Shown piece after piece: positions 34,471 through 43,170 of a stretch of 64,000 bases of DNA. Source of the DNA: Gammaproteobacteria bacterium (GTDB lineage Bacteria > Pseudomonadota > Gammaproteobacteria > Competibacterales > Competibacteraceae). The stretch is taken from the NCBI GenBank assembly GCA_024235095.1, contig JACKNC010000003.1, positions 434,001 to 498,000 of the forward strand, given 5' to 3'. The notes beneath the pieces were generated by a model. It did no database searches and had not been told where the DNA came from. It saw only the letters and a program-made list of their open reading frames with translations. The position numbers were made by a program, and so were the translations under genes. Every line of letters begins with the position of its first letter. The stretch's first letter is position 1.

Positions 34471-35428
34471 AGGCGTTCCAGGTGGAGGGAATGCTGATGG
34501 ATAACGCACCGGCCACGGTTGAATTGATAACCACCCGGGTTGCCTTTGGATAAGCGGGCGCCGGATTATCGCCGTCCGCCAAGCGCTGGGCGACAGACAT
34601 AATCTGTGCGGGTAGGCGATCCAGATCCGCGACAACGGCGGCCAGCACTCCTGCGCGCACATACTCAGCTGTAGGGCCGCCAAAGGTAGGTACCCCTTGA
34701 CGGATGGTCATTAACAGGATCGGTTTCAGCGACCAGGCATTGATCAGTTGCAGGTCCGGGAGTAATAACAGGGCATCGAGAGTGCTGATCCGTTTGCGTA
34801 GCGCCCGGACCGCTTCTTCATCGTTGGTAGCGATGATTTCCTCTAAATGAAACCGCAGCCGATCAGCTTCCGCGCGCAGGTGGGGTAATCGGGCACGCTG
34901 CTGGGGGGACACGAGTACGCCGATTGTGTTTGCTTTCGGAAGTAACTCCCGAATCATCAGTAAGTTCGCCACCGGGTCTGCTTCCTGATAGATAGCGGTT
35001 CGCGCTGATTCTCGGCTGGGATTGAAGTGCGGGTTAAGCAGCGAGGTTGGCGTTAACACAGTCAGCACGGGAATAGGGCAATGTTTATCGGCCTCCCGCG
35101 CTGCATCGCCGGCTATCGCTACCACAACGTCGACGTGCTGACATAAATTGGCCAAGCTCCCGGATCCGATCCGAGCATGAGGGCGCGTGCGTGATGGGGA
35201 GGATTTTCGTCCTGGTGTAACCGATTCAAGCCAGATTATGAATCCGGTCAATCGGTTTTCCTGGGTTTCCACGGTATCGAAGTCTAACCGATCGTCAGCG
35301 GGCCATTGGCGCAGCTGCGCCAGGAACTCACGGTGGGTGGGTGAGTCGCTATTGGCGATGAATAATAGCGCGGCGGAGTCAGCCGGGAGGGAGAGCGTCA
35401 TCAGAATCAAGGCCAGTAGTCCACAGCC
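34460..35428 (-). pseudogene. ABC-type substrate-binding (TrpX-like) protein lacking its start
   Basis: The frame begins at the IS630-A edge inside the signal peptide (LGCGLLALILMTLSLPADSA) and covers a periplasmic-binding fold: FIANSDSPTHREFLAQLRQW, CQHVDVVVAIAGDAAREADK, IPVLTVLTPTSLL, LPKANTIGVLVSPQQRARLP, TFGGPTAEYVRAGVLAAVVA. It resembles ABC_sub_bind proteins that feed ligand signals to a neighbouring kinase rather than an importer. Only the first few codons and the promoter are missing. It is separated from them by IS630-A copy 2. Confidence 0.75.
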
Positions 35429-35501
35429 TAGTGGGCTGACACAGAAGTTTTGACAGGTAGCGGTGGGTGCCCTATGGTTGAGATCAACAGGAGGAATCAC
35501 C

Positions 35502-36074
35502 ATGGCCCACAAGTATCTGGTTGATCTAACTGAAGAGGAGCGGGAAGACCTGCTGAAGGTCATTCATAAAGGCAAGGCAGCGGCGCGCAAGGTTGCCCGT
35601 GCCCATGTGTTGCTGCAGGCTGCGGAAGGGGCGACGGATGAGGCCATTGCCCAAAGCCTTCACTTGGGGATTTCGACCGTTCATCGTACCCGTCAACGGT
35701 TTGTCGACGAAGGGTTGCTGGCGGCGTTAAGCGAGCGGCCACGAGTCGGTTTGCCCCCGGCCTTGACCGGCAAACAGGCCGCCTTTCTGGTCGCCTTGGC
35801 CTGTAGTACCCCGCCCGCTGGCCGTTGTCAGTGGACTCTCCAATTGTTAGCGGACCGCTTCATGGAACTCCGGCCCATCGAAGCCATTTCCCGTGAGAGT
35901 GTGCGGCGCATCCTTAAAAAAACGACCTCAAACCCTGGCAACGTCAAGAATGGTGTATTCCCAGTGTCAGTCCCGATTATGTTTGGCATATGGAGGATGT
36001 GTTGGACCTGTACGCCGAACCCGATGATCCTCAATACCCCCAAGTGTGCTTCGATGAAAGTCCGGTGCAATTGA
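35502..36074 (+). CDS. IS630-A transposase, N-terminal ORF (copy 2)
   Basis: Starts MAHKYLVDLTEEEREDLLKV after an AGGAGG site. Helix-turn-helix segments (TDEAIAQSLHLGISTVHRTR) are followed by ESVRRILKK at a run of seven A (CTTAAAAAAACGAC). Beyond it the frame is non-homologous. A -1 slip there gives the family sequence LKKNDLKPWQRQEWCIPSVS and the second ORF. Confidence 0.85.
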   Translation: MAHKYLVDLTEEEREDLLKVIHKGKAAARKVARAHVLLQAAEGATDEAIAQSLHLGISTVHRTRQRFVDEGLLAALSERPRVGLPPALTGKQAAFLVALACSTPPAGRCQWTLQLLADRFMELRPIEAISRESVRRILKKTTSNPGNVKNGVFPVSVPIMFGIWRMCWTCTPNPMILNTPKCASMKVRCN

Positions 36075-36658
36075 CCAGCGAAACCCGCTGTCCTCAACCC
36101 GCCCGCCCGGGTCAACCGGCGCGCTATGACTGTGAATACAAACGCGAAGGCACCGCCAATTTATTTCTATTCGTACAACCCTTGCGCGGGTGGCGTCATG
36201 TTAATGTCACGAAACAGCGCACCAAACGCGATTTTGCCCAGCAAATGCAGCAACTCGTTGATGTGTACTTTCCGAAGGCGGAGCGAATCCGGTTGGTCGT
36301 GGATAACCTCAATACCCACACTCCTGCGGCCTTGTATAGTGTCTTTTCTCCAGAGGAAGCCCGCCGGATCACCCGCAAGCTCGAATTTCATTACACCCCC
36401 AAGCATGGCAGTTGGCTCAATATGGCGGAATGTGAGTTCGCTGTTCTCGCCGGCCAGTGTTTGAATCGCCGCATTGCGAACCTCGAAACTTTGCGGAAGG
36501 AAATCGCCGCTTGGCAAGGCCCACGCAACCTACGTCAGACCAAAATCCACTGGCAGTTCGGCACCGACTTGGCCCGGGTCAAACTCAAGCGCCTCTATCC
36601 TCCCTTGAAATCTTCTGAAACCCCGGTGGACCTAGAAACCTCTGAACCTGTCAAAACT
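35990..36658 (+). CDS. IS630-A transposase, C-terminal ORF (copy 2)
   Basis: Carries the DDE core as in copies 1 and 3, in the -1 frame relative to the first ORF. The last residues run into IS6-alpha instead of the normal SVSAH end. Confidence 0.85.
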
Positions 36659-37465
36659 GGTTCTGTTGCGTTAATTTTTTTCGAGCACGATTGGGTAACC
36701 CTTGCAGGTTATTAGGCAGCCAGTGAATAAAATTGTCCTGCGGCGGAGAGATTCGTCCCTTCGGCCATGATCATTTGGCCCTTCTTGATCATGTGCAGGA
36801 GTTCGATGCCCCGCAGGGTGGTCCGAGCAGAATGAAAGCCTTTGAACCCCAGCATGGGGCGGACGATCCGTTTAACGGCGCGATGATCTTGTTCCACTAA
36901 ATTATTTAAGTACTTGTTTTGGCGAATCTCAATGGCGGCGCCCGTCTCCTCCTGGAGTGCATCCAGGGCAGCGGTGTTAGCGCCACTCTTATCGATCGTG
37001 ACTTTGTCCGGAAGACCGTGCTGCCGTATCGCCTTTTTGAGAAAGCGCAGGGCGGCTTTCTTATCGCGATGCGCCGTGAACAGGAAGTCGATCGTCTGGC
37101 CGTCTCGATCAACCGCGCGGTAGAGGTACTTCCACTGGCCTTTGACCTTAATGTAGGTCTCATCCATCCGCCAACTTGTGCCCACCGGGCGCTTTTGTCC
37201 TTTGCGGAAAGCCGCTTCCAACTGCGGCGTAAACTTCTGGACCCAGCGGTAGACGCTGGAATGATCCACGTCGACACCCCGCTCCGCCAGCATCTCTTCC
37301 AGGTTCCGATAGCTCAACGGATAGGCGAGGTACCAACGGACACTCGTTAGGATGATGTCTCGTTCAAAGCGGTGGCCTCTAAAATCGATCATGCGGGTTC
37401 TCAAGTCAGGACAGGGGCCGTGTAGCTTACCGAAATCCGACCCTATCAGCTAACGCAACAGAACC
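36659..37465 (-). mobile_element. IS6-alpha copy 6 (807 bp)
   Basis: Flanks TCAAAACT (IS630-A) and CATGCATC (Tc-like gene) do not match. Confidence 0.97.
36712..37404 (-). CDS. IS6-family transposase (copy 6)
   Basis: Encodes the same protein as copy 1. Confidence 0.97.
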   Translation of the reverse strand: MRTRMIDFRGHRFERDIILTSVRWYLAYPLSYRNLEEMLAERGVDVDHSSVYRWVQKFTPQLEAAFRKGQKRPVGTSWRMDETYIKVKGQWKYLYRAVDRDGQTIDFLFTAHRDKKAALRFLKKAIRQHGLPDKVTIDKSGANTAALDALQEETGAAIEIRQNKYLNNLVEQDHRAVKRIVRPMLGFKGFHSARTTLRGIELLHMIKKGQMIMAEGTNLSAAGQFYSLAA

Positions 37466-37689
37466 CATGCATCCGCTTGCGGGTGCGACCGAACGACTGC
37501 TGACGTTAAACGACCTGTCCGAGCGACTACCGATTTTCACCAAAGGGATTTTCACCAAAGGGCGGAAACTGGACATTCAGGCTACCGACGTGTATTTGCT
37601 CACACCTGCGGCCCTGTCGGCCTCTGCGCTGGTGCTAACACAGGCCACCGACGAGTTTAATTTCACGGATGGCCCCCCAGTGGGAACTA
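37466..37689 (+). pseudogene. Tc-toxin-A-like C-terminus, part 1
   Basis: Reads HPLAGATERLLTLNDLSERL, PIFTKGIFTKGRKLDIQATD and VYLLTPAALSASALVLTQAT, ending DGPPVGT at a TA. Joined with 39219-39315 and 40515-40525 it gives KSFVVKDIPISHWQLKIQDV then KTGIDKFWLLVR and a stop. The pattern (LSERLPxFTKG; C-terminal KFWLLVR) recalls the receptor-binding end of Tc-type insecticidal toxin A subunits, but this family call is tentative. A short in-frame duplication (FTKGIFTKG) is present. Confidence 0.45.
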
Positions 37690-37703
37690 TAGTCAAACAG
37701 TTT

Positions 37704-38054
37704 TTAGATAGTTTGGAAAACCGCAACCAGCGCATCAAAGAGACTTTGAAAATTTCCAATAATTTTCCTCAATTTTCCCTTAAGAAGTGCCCAGTGGTTT
37801 TCGATAGGATTTAAATCCGGTGAATAAGGAGATAAAAATAGCAATTGATGGCCATTGTCTTCAATAATTTCTCTCGTCTCTTCCGATTTATGAAAACGGG
37901 CATTATCCATCACGATAATACAATTCTTTGGAAGTGCAGGGATTAAGCATTTCTCAAGCCAAGTATTAAATATCTCGGTATCCGTATAAGATTGATAGGC
38001 GAGTGGCGCAATGATTTCATTGTTGAGTAGTCCACCCAATAAGTTCAGTTTTTT
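37704..38054 (-). pseudogene. IS630-B transposase C-terminal fragment (copy 3)
   Basis: Reads GGLLNNEIIAPLAYQSYTDT, CIIVMDNARFHKSEETREII and DLNPIENHWALLKG. The first catalytic aspartate and the N-terminus are gone. Confidence 0.85.
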
Positions 38055-38057
38055 TCT

Positions 38058-39183
38058 ATCATTCTTAATAGCTTATAATCATATTTCCTGAGCGTTTTCT
38101 AAGATTATATTTTTCCGTCAATAGGTTAGGTATTGAATTTTTGGAAAGAGTCCCCATATCTAAAGTAAGGAAACTCAGGATGAAGGAGAGCCGTCATGCG
38201 AAACTTTCAATCAATTTGCGTGCGCAATGAACGACAATTTAGAGCGCTGACTGGGGTTTCTCAACAAGAATTTGATCAACTCGTTCCCGTGTTTTCGCAT
38301 TGTTTGAACGAAGAGAATCGGCGGCGTTATCGCCGACAGCAAGCGCAACGTCGACGCCATCCGGGCGGGGGGCGCAAGGGGATTTTGTCGGCGCCTGAAT
38401 TAAAACTTTTCTTTCTGCTTTTTTATCTGAAAAACTATCCTACCTTTGATGTATTGGGTTGTTTATTTAATATGAGTCCGTCAAAAGCCCAAGAGAACGT
38501 GATGAAGCTAATCCCGATTTTGAAGCAAGCTGAAAAAGAGCTTCATATCTTACCTCATCGCCACCTTAAAATCGTACTAATGGACAGTCAACAAGAACAA
38601 GTTGATGAAAAAAATAGAAAAATTATGATTGATGCGACGGAAAGACCCTGTCGCCGACCGAAAAACAAGCGTCGGCAAAAAAGTCATTATAGCGGAAAAA
38701 GAAAGGCCCATACCCTCAAAAACACAGTCATCGCGACCGTCAACGGTGGTATCGATGTAATCGGCCCGGCGACTCCGGGTCATCAGCATGACTATGCAAT
38801 GTTAAAAGGAGAACTAGACCCTGAAAAACCGGAGCTTTCATCCGTAGAAGTTTCGGTTGATTTAGGCTATCAAGGGATCGAAAAAGACTATCCCAAGATC
38901 GGGACTATTCATATTCCCCATAAAAAACCACGCAAGTCAAAAACCCATCCAAATCCGAAGCTCACACCAAAACAGAAAAGAGAAAATCGCTTGATCAGTC
39001 AGGTTCGTGTGGGCATTGAACATTTCATCGGTCAATTAAAGAACTTTGGTGCGCTAACAATAAGGTTTAGAAACCGCCTTAATAAGATAGGCGATCAAAT
39101 TATATTGGTCGTCGCTGGACTCTGCAACCTAAGAAATGGCTATGAGGTTCAATGAATTATGTTACCATATTTCGGAACAGGTC
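38058..39183 (+). mobile_element. IS5-a inserted in IS630-B (boundaries approximate)
   Basis: Boundaries come from where homology to the other IS630-B copies stops and resumes. I could not find convincing terminal inverted repeats. About 430 bp of the host element are missing, so insertion was followed by deletion. Confidence 0.6.
38196..39155 (+). CDS. IS5-family transposase (IS5-a)
   Basis: 319 residues, complete, after an AAGGAG site. An N-terminal HTH_4-type domain (RNERQFRALTGVSQQEFDQL; PELKLFFLLFYLKNYPTFDV) is followed by a DDE_4 core: IDATERPCRRPKNKRRQKSH, NGGIDVIGPATPGHQHDYAM, VSVDLGYQGI and VRVGIEHFIGQLKNFGAL with the final glutamate. Lower GC than the surroundings. Confidence 0.85.
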   Translation: MRNFQSICVRNERQFRALTGVSQQEFDQLVPVFSHCLNEENRRRYRRQQAQRRRHPGGGRKGILSAPELKLFFLLFYLKNYPTFDVLGCLFNMSPSKAQENVMKLIPILKQAEKELHILPHRHLKIVLMDSQQEQVDEKNRKIMIDATERPCRRPKNKRRQKSHYSGKRKAHTLKNTVIATVNGGIDVIGPATPGHQHDYAMLKGELDPEKPELSSVEVSVDLGYQGIEKDYPKIGTIHIPHKKPRKSKTHPNPKLTPKQKRENRLISQVRVGIEHFIGQLKNFGALTIRFRNRLNKIGDQIILVVAGLCNLRNGYEVQ

Positions 39184-39218
39184 TATTATATATTAACTAA
39201 TAAAAAACTGTTTGACTA

Positions 39219-39315
39219 TATGAAGTCGTTCGTCGTTAAAGACATCCCGATAAGTCACTGGCAATTGAAAATTCAAGACGTGAAAACTGGAATTGATAAA
39301 TTCTGGTTACTCGTA
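39219..39315 (+). pseudogene. Tc-toxin-A-like C-terminus, part 2
   Basis: Between the right TA of IS630-B copy 3 and the left TA of IS630-C copy 3. Encodes KSFVVKDIPISHWQLKIQDV and KTGIDKFWLLV in the frame continued from part 1. Confidence 0.5.
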
Positions 39316-39345
39316 TTGTCTTGCTAATAGTTATCCCCACAAAAA

Positions 39346-39711
39346 TCATGCTGGAGCTTTTTCAGGATTAGCGTATTGAGTATCAGGGAGCCTAAAAAAT
39401 GATTTGACCCTTTCCTTAAATTCTTTTAGCTTTTCCAAAGCAGAATAAACGCGCGCTCTGAAATCAGCCCGGTTTTTAATTGGCTCCTTTTCCAGATGAT
39501 CATTTTTGATCTCATTCCAAACCTGTTCATCCGGATTTAACTCTGGCGAGTGGGGGGGAAGAAAGAACAAGCGGATTTGTTTTCGATGCGTCTCAAGAAA
39601 GGCTTTGACTTCTTTCGAGGTATGATAAGACGCATTGTCCGTGATGACAATTAATGGGCGCTCTCGACCCTCTAATGCCTTCTCTAAAAAGGCAATGAAA
39701 ACCCCACTCAC
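39346..39711 (-). CDS. IS630-C transposase, C-terminal ORF (copy 3)
   Basis: Same as copy 1 with one change (KEFKERV for KEFQERV). Confidence 0.75.
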   Translation of the reverse strand: MSGVFIAFLEKALEGRERPLIVITDNASYHTSKEVKAFLETHRKQIRLFFLPPHSPELNPDEQVWNEIKNDHLEKEPIKNRADFRARVYSALEKLKEFKERVKSFFRLPDTQYANPEKAPA

Positions 39712-40401
39712 TCATTTTTGAGTGGTCACTTCAAATATTAACTCGCCCGTCGCCGTAACCATCGATAAAATGTGAAACCCACCCCGGTCATCACTCACTT
39801 TAATTTCAGGCGGATGACCGACTAAGCCCCACGTCCGTCCAGAACGCGTATGGCCTTGAACCCATGACTCATCCTGAAACGCAATATCCGCTCCAAGTTC
39901 TTGAGCCCGCTTCTGAATCTCTTTAAATTCTTCATTAATAAACTTTTTAACTTCCTCCTGATCCTGGTTTAAGGCATGATAACAAGGTTTTTGACAACTC
40001 AGTCCTAATTGATGTAAATGCAGACGAACCGTGGCATCCGATACCCATAAACCAAAGTACTCTTTCAATAAATTAACCATGATCTCTAAAGTCCATAAAA
40101 CCGTATCATAGCCATGATCCGCCGGCGTCGTATTGAGTATCGTTTCTTTTAACCATCGATCAATATCCGGAGTCATCACACACGTGGCGCCGAGCGCTTT
40201 CCGGGTATCCAGGGCTTCTTCTCCTTCATAACGATAGTTGCGAAGCCAATCATAAATACTCGTTCGGTCGATACCCAAAAAATCAGCAACAAGCTCCGGA
40301 CCATAATGCTTCTCTTCGACCGCGCGAACCGCAATACGCCGGATGTAATTCATCACTTCATCCGGTATTTTACGTGCATCAAACATCCATTCCGCGTTCA
40401 T
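39712..40401 (-). CDS. IS630-C transposase, N-terminal ORF (copy 3)
   Basis: Same protein as copy 1, ending at the same TGA. Confidence 0.8.
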   Translation of the reverse strand: MNAEWMFDARKIPDEVMNYIRRIAVRAVEEKHYGPELVADFLGIDRTSIYDWLRNYRYEGEEALDTRKALGATCVMTPDIDRWLKETILNTTPADHGYDTVLWTLEIMVNLLKEYFGLWVSDATVRLHLHQLGLSCQKPCYHALNQDQEEVKKFINEEFKEIQKRAQELGADIAFQDESWVQGHTRSGRTWGLVGHPPEIKVSDDRGGFHILSMVTATGELIFEVTTQK

Positions 40402-40514
40402 TGCCGCACCTCCTCTATAAATTTAGAGTCTCTAAAGAGGTCTTCTATAGTTATTAGACAATTTGATTAACGCTCAGTTCGTTGATAATGTAGGGATAAT
40501 CGTTGGCAAGCCTA

Positions 40515-40525
40515 TAAGATAAGCG
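40515..40525 (+). pseudogene. Tc-toxin-A-like C-terminus, part 3 (last codons)
   Basis: TAAGATAAG follows the IS630-C end. With one TA removed the frame reads CTC GTA AGA TAA, ending the protein with VR. Confidence 0.4.
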
Positions 40526-40662
40526 GAGCGCGAGCCGAGCTTCGCTCGACGCGAGTTGCAGGCGTTGCGCTGCGCGCTCCGCCTATCAACTCGCTGGAGC
40601 GGTAATCGGCCTAATCACCTGCAAGCGCCTATGCGCTCTCCGGTATTAGACCGATTCCGCTC
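40519..40662. repeat. Two consecutive long palindromes downstream of the Tc-like gene
   Basis: First: ATAAGCGGAGCGCG (40519-40532) pairs with CGCGCTCCGCCTAT (40573-40586), 13 of 14 matched, enclosing a smaller CGAGC-TTC-GCTCG hairpin. Second: 40597-40619 (GAGCGGTAATCGG...) pairs imperfectly with 40642-40662. Strong structure in DNA or RNA; possible terminator plus REP-type or attC-like repeat. Confidence 0.6.
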
Positions 40663-40698
40663 AGCTCGCGCCCCAGTATGTATCGCAGTAAAGAGGAT

Positions 40699-41505
40699 GG
40701 TTCTGTTGCGTTAGCTGATAGGGTCGGATTTCGGTAAGCTACACGGCCCCTGTCCTGACTTGAGAACCCGCATGATCGATTTTAGAGGCCACCGCTTTGA
40801 ACGAGACATCATCCTAACGAGTGTCCGTTGGTACCTCGCCTATCCGTTGAGCTATCGGAACCTGGAAGAGATGCTGGCGGAGCGGGGTGTCGACGTGGAT
40901 CATTCCAGCGTCTACCGCTGGGTCCAGAAGTTTACGCCGCAGTTGGAAGCGGCTTTCCGCAAAGGACAAAAGCGCCCGGTGGGCACAAGTTGGCGGATGG
41001 ATGAGACCTACATTAAGGTCAAAGGCCAGTGGAAGTACCTCTACCGCGCGGTTGATCGAGACGGCCAGACGATCGACTTCCTGTTCACGGCGCATCGCGA
41101 TAAGAAAGCCGCCCTGCGCTTTCTCAAAAAGGCGATACGGCAGCACGGTCTTCCGGACAAAGTCACGATCGATAAGAGTGGCGCTAACACCGCTGCCCTG
41201 GATGCACTCCAGGAGGAGACGGGCGCCGCCATTGAGATTCGCCAAAACAAGTACTTAAATAATTTAGTGGAACAAGATCATCGCGCCGTTAAACGGATCG
41301 TCCGCCCCATGCTGGGGTTCAAAGGCTTTCATTCTGCTCGGACCACCCTGCGGGGCATCGAACTCCTGCACATGATCAAGAAGGGCCAAATGATCATGGC
41401 CGAAGGGACGAATCTCTCCGCCGCAGGACAATTTTATTCACTGGCTGCCTAATAACCTGCAAGGGTTACCCAATCGTGCTCGAAAAAAATTAACGCAACA
41501 GAACC
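40699..41505 (+). mobile_element. IS6-alpha copy 7 (807 bp)
   Basis: Left flank AAGAGGAT. Its right end continues directly into two partial copies. Confidence 0.97.
40760..41452 (+). CDS. IS6-family transposase (copy 7)
   Basis: Encodes the same protein as copy 1. Confidence 0.97.
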   Translation: MRTRMIDFRGHRFERDIILTSVRWYLAYPLSYRNLEEMLAERGVDVDHSSVYRWVQKFTPQLEAAFRKGQKRPVGTSWRMDETYIKVKGQWKYLYRAVDRDGQTIDFLFTAHRDKKAALRFLKKAIRQHGLPDKVTIDKSGANTAALDALQEETGAAIEIRQNKYLNNLVEQDHRAVKRIVRPMLGFKGFHSARTTLRGIELLHMIKKGQMIMAEGTNLSAAGQFYSLAA

Positions 41506-41941
41506 CGATCGACTTCCTGTTCACGGCGCATCGCGATAAGAAAGCCGCCCTGCGCTTTCTCAAAAAGGCGATACGGCAGCACGGTCTTCCGGACAAAGTC
41601 ACGATCGATAAGAGTGGCGCTAACACCGCTGCCCTGGATGCACTCCAGGAGGAGACGGGCGCCGCCATTGAGATTCGCCAAAACAAGTACTTAAATAATT
41701 TAGTGGAACAAGATCATCGCGCCGTTAAACGGATCGTCCGCCCCATGCTGGGGTTCAAAGGCTTTCATTCTGCTCGGACCACCCTGCGGGGCATCGAACT
41801 CCTGCACATGATCAAGAAGGGCCAAATGATCATGGCCGAAGGGACGAATCTCTCCGCCGCAGGACAATTTTATTCACTGGCTGCCTAATAACCTGCAAGG
41901 GTTACCCAATCGTGCTCGAAAAAAATTAACGCAACAGAACC
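41506..41941 (+). mobile_element. IS6-alpha partial copy (last 436 bp), first
   Basis: Begins CGATCGACTTCC and equals bases 41070-41505 of copy 7. It encodes only the C-terminal half of the transposase (second aspartate and glutamate). Confidence 0.95.
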
Positions 41942-42377
41942 CGATCGACTTCCTGTTCACGGCGCATCGCGATAAGAAAGCCGCCCTGCGCTTTCTCAAA
42001 AAGGCGATACGGCAGCACGGTCTTCCGGACAAAGTCACGATCGATAAGAGTGGCGCTAACACCGCTGCCCTGGATGCACTCCAGGAGGAGACGGGCGCCG
42101 CCATTGAGATTCGCCAAAACAAGTACTTAAATAATTTAGTGGAACAAGATCATCGCGCCGTTAAACGGATCGTCCGCCCCATGCTGGGGTTCAAAGGCTT
42201 TCATTCTGCTCGGACCACCCTGCGGGGCATCGAACTCCTGCACATGATCAAGAAGGGCCAAATGATCATGGCCGAAGGGACGAATCTCTCCGCCGCAGGA
42301 CAATTTTATTCACTGGCTGCCTAATAACCTGCAAGGGTTACCCAATCGTGCTCGAAAAAAATTAACGCAACAGAACC
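41942..42377 (+). mobile_element. IS6-alpha partial copy (last 436 bp), second
   Basis: Same 436-bp unit again, so with copy 7 the unit is present three times in tandem. Confidence 0.95.
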
Positions 42378-42966
42378 TCAAGCTGACACCCTGTTAAAAA
42401 ACACCTTGCATCTCCCTGCGGAGTCTTCAACCGGGGCCGTTGGCGCGCAATGCCAGCAACGAAGCAAGCACCGACCGTCGAACGACGGTTGTTTGCAATA
42501 GGATCGATCAGTCAGGAAGTTCCGTGAAAAGCGCCAAAATGCGAGGGCGACCCATCGAAATTCCGTTGGCATGGATGTCAGCTGGTAACTGTAAGGCAGC
42601 AACCCAGTGGGAAACGAAACTCGCAATCAGAGGAGAAAGGACTCGGGCAATGAGTCGATACACGGGTGATCGACCTGATTTTCATGTTCAACATGAGTCG
42701 ATGGCGCGAACACGAATTTAACTCGTTATAATGGAGCAAATAGCACCATGAGGTTTGACGCTACACGAGACACAACAATTACCACCCCAGAAACACCAAA
42801 CCCCTGCGTTGGTAGCGCAGGGGTCTAGTGCGGGATAATTGATAGTTGCAGTCCATCGATCCGCTTAGGACGACAATCAGGCGTTTACTGTTTCTGATTA
42901 TAGCGGACTGGCAGTGACTTTCAAGACCCCACACGGGTGGTTGTGCGCCTTTAAAAAGGGGATTTC
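42378..42966. other. Non-coding stretch upstream of the primase gene
   Basis: No credible gene. It contains an 8-bp perfect stem-loop at 42801-42823 (CCCCTGCG, loop TTGGTAG, CGCAGGGG) that could end transcription, and a TTATAAT-like box near 42727. The start may hold a short decayed reading frame (QADTLLKNTLHLPAESSTG). Confidence 0.4.
42801..42823. terminator. GC-rich stem-loop, possible terminator
   Basis: Perfect 8-bp stem and 7-base loop; no T run follows on either strand, so intrinsic termination is uncertain. Confidence 0.35.
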
Positions 42967-43170
42967 ATGAAAGTCCATACTGATAGACCGCCCAATCAGG
43001 GTACGGTCAGCGCCCGGGTGGCGTCTGCGCCATACTCGTCGCGACCCTCAAAAACCGCTGCTTCGGTCGACCGCGATAACCACGGTTCAAGTCAGCGGTT
43101 CCAGCGGATTCGCCCACTCCCCACGACCAGGTTTCGCAGCATCGGGGGGGGTCATGAGTTTGCTCAATGA
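42967..43170 (+). CDS. Possible small protein before the primase (67 aa)
   Basis: ATG at 42967 after GGGGATTTC; product MKVHTDRPPNQGTVSARVAS, arginine/serine-rich, overlapping the primase start by 17 bp. Basic, no recognised domain. It may be a leader or small DNA-binding protein, or chance. Confidence 0.3.
   Translation: MKVHTDRPPNQGTVSARVASAPYSSRPSKTAASVDRDNHGSSQRFQRIRPLPTTRFRSIGGGHEFAQ

Larger units (their letters stand above)
35431..36658 (+). mobile_element. IS630-A copy 2, right end cut
   Basis: Left end GTGGGCTGACACAGAAGTTT after TA (35429-35430). The last 15 bp are replaced by IS6-alpha copy 6, which inserted in the right terminal repeat. The rest matches copy 3. Confidence 0.92.
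37690..39218 (-). mobile_element. IS630-B copy 3, interrupted by IS5-a
   Basis: Ends TAGTCAAACAGTTTTTAG and (inverted) TAGTCAAACAGTTTTTTA, with TA on both sides (37688-37689 and 39219-39220). The middle is replaced by IS5-a: the left part runs to about 38057 and only the last 35 bp (39184-39218) remain on the right. Confidence 0.85.
39316..40514 (-). mobile_element. IS630-C copy 3 (1199 bp)
   Basis: TA on both sides (39314-39315 and 40515-40516). Inserted two codons before the end of the Tc-like gene. Confidence 0.95.

Noticed and set aside
41070..42377. CRISPR-like or satellite array
   Set aside because: The 436-bp tandem units are IS6-alpha 3' ends; there are no short repeats with unique spacers here or elsewhere in the window.
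42378..42721. Short ORFs on both strands between the IS6 array and the primase
   Set aside because: No ribosome sites, no domain, and codon use unlike neighbouring genes.
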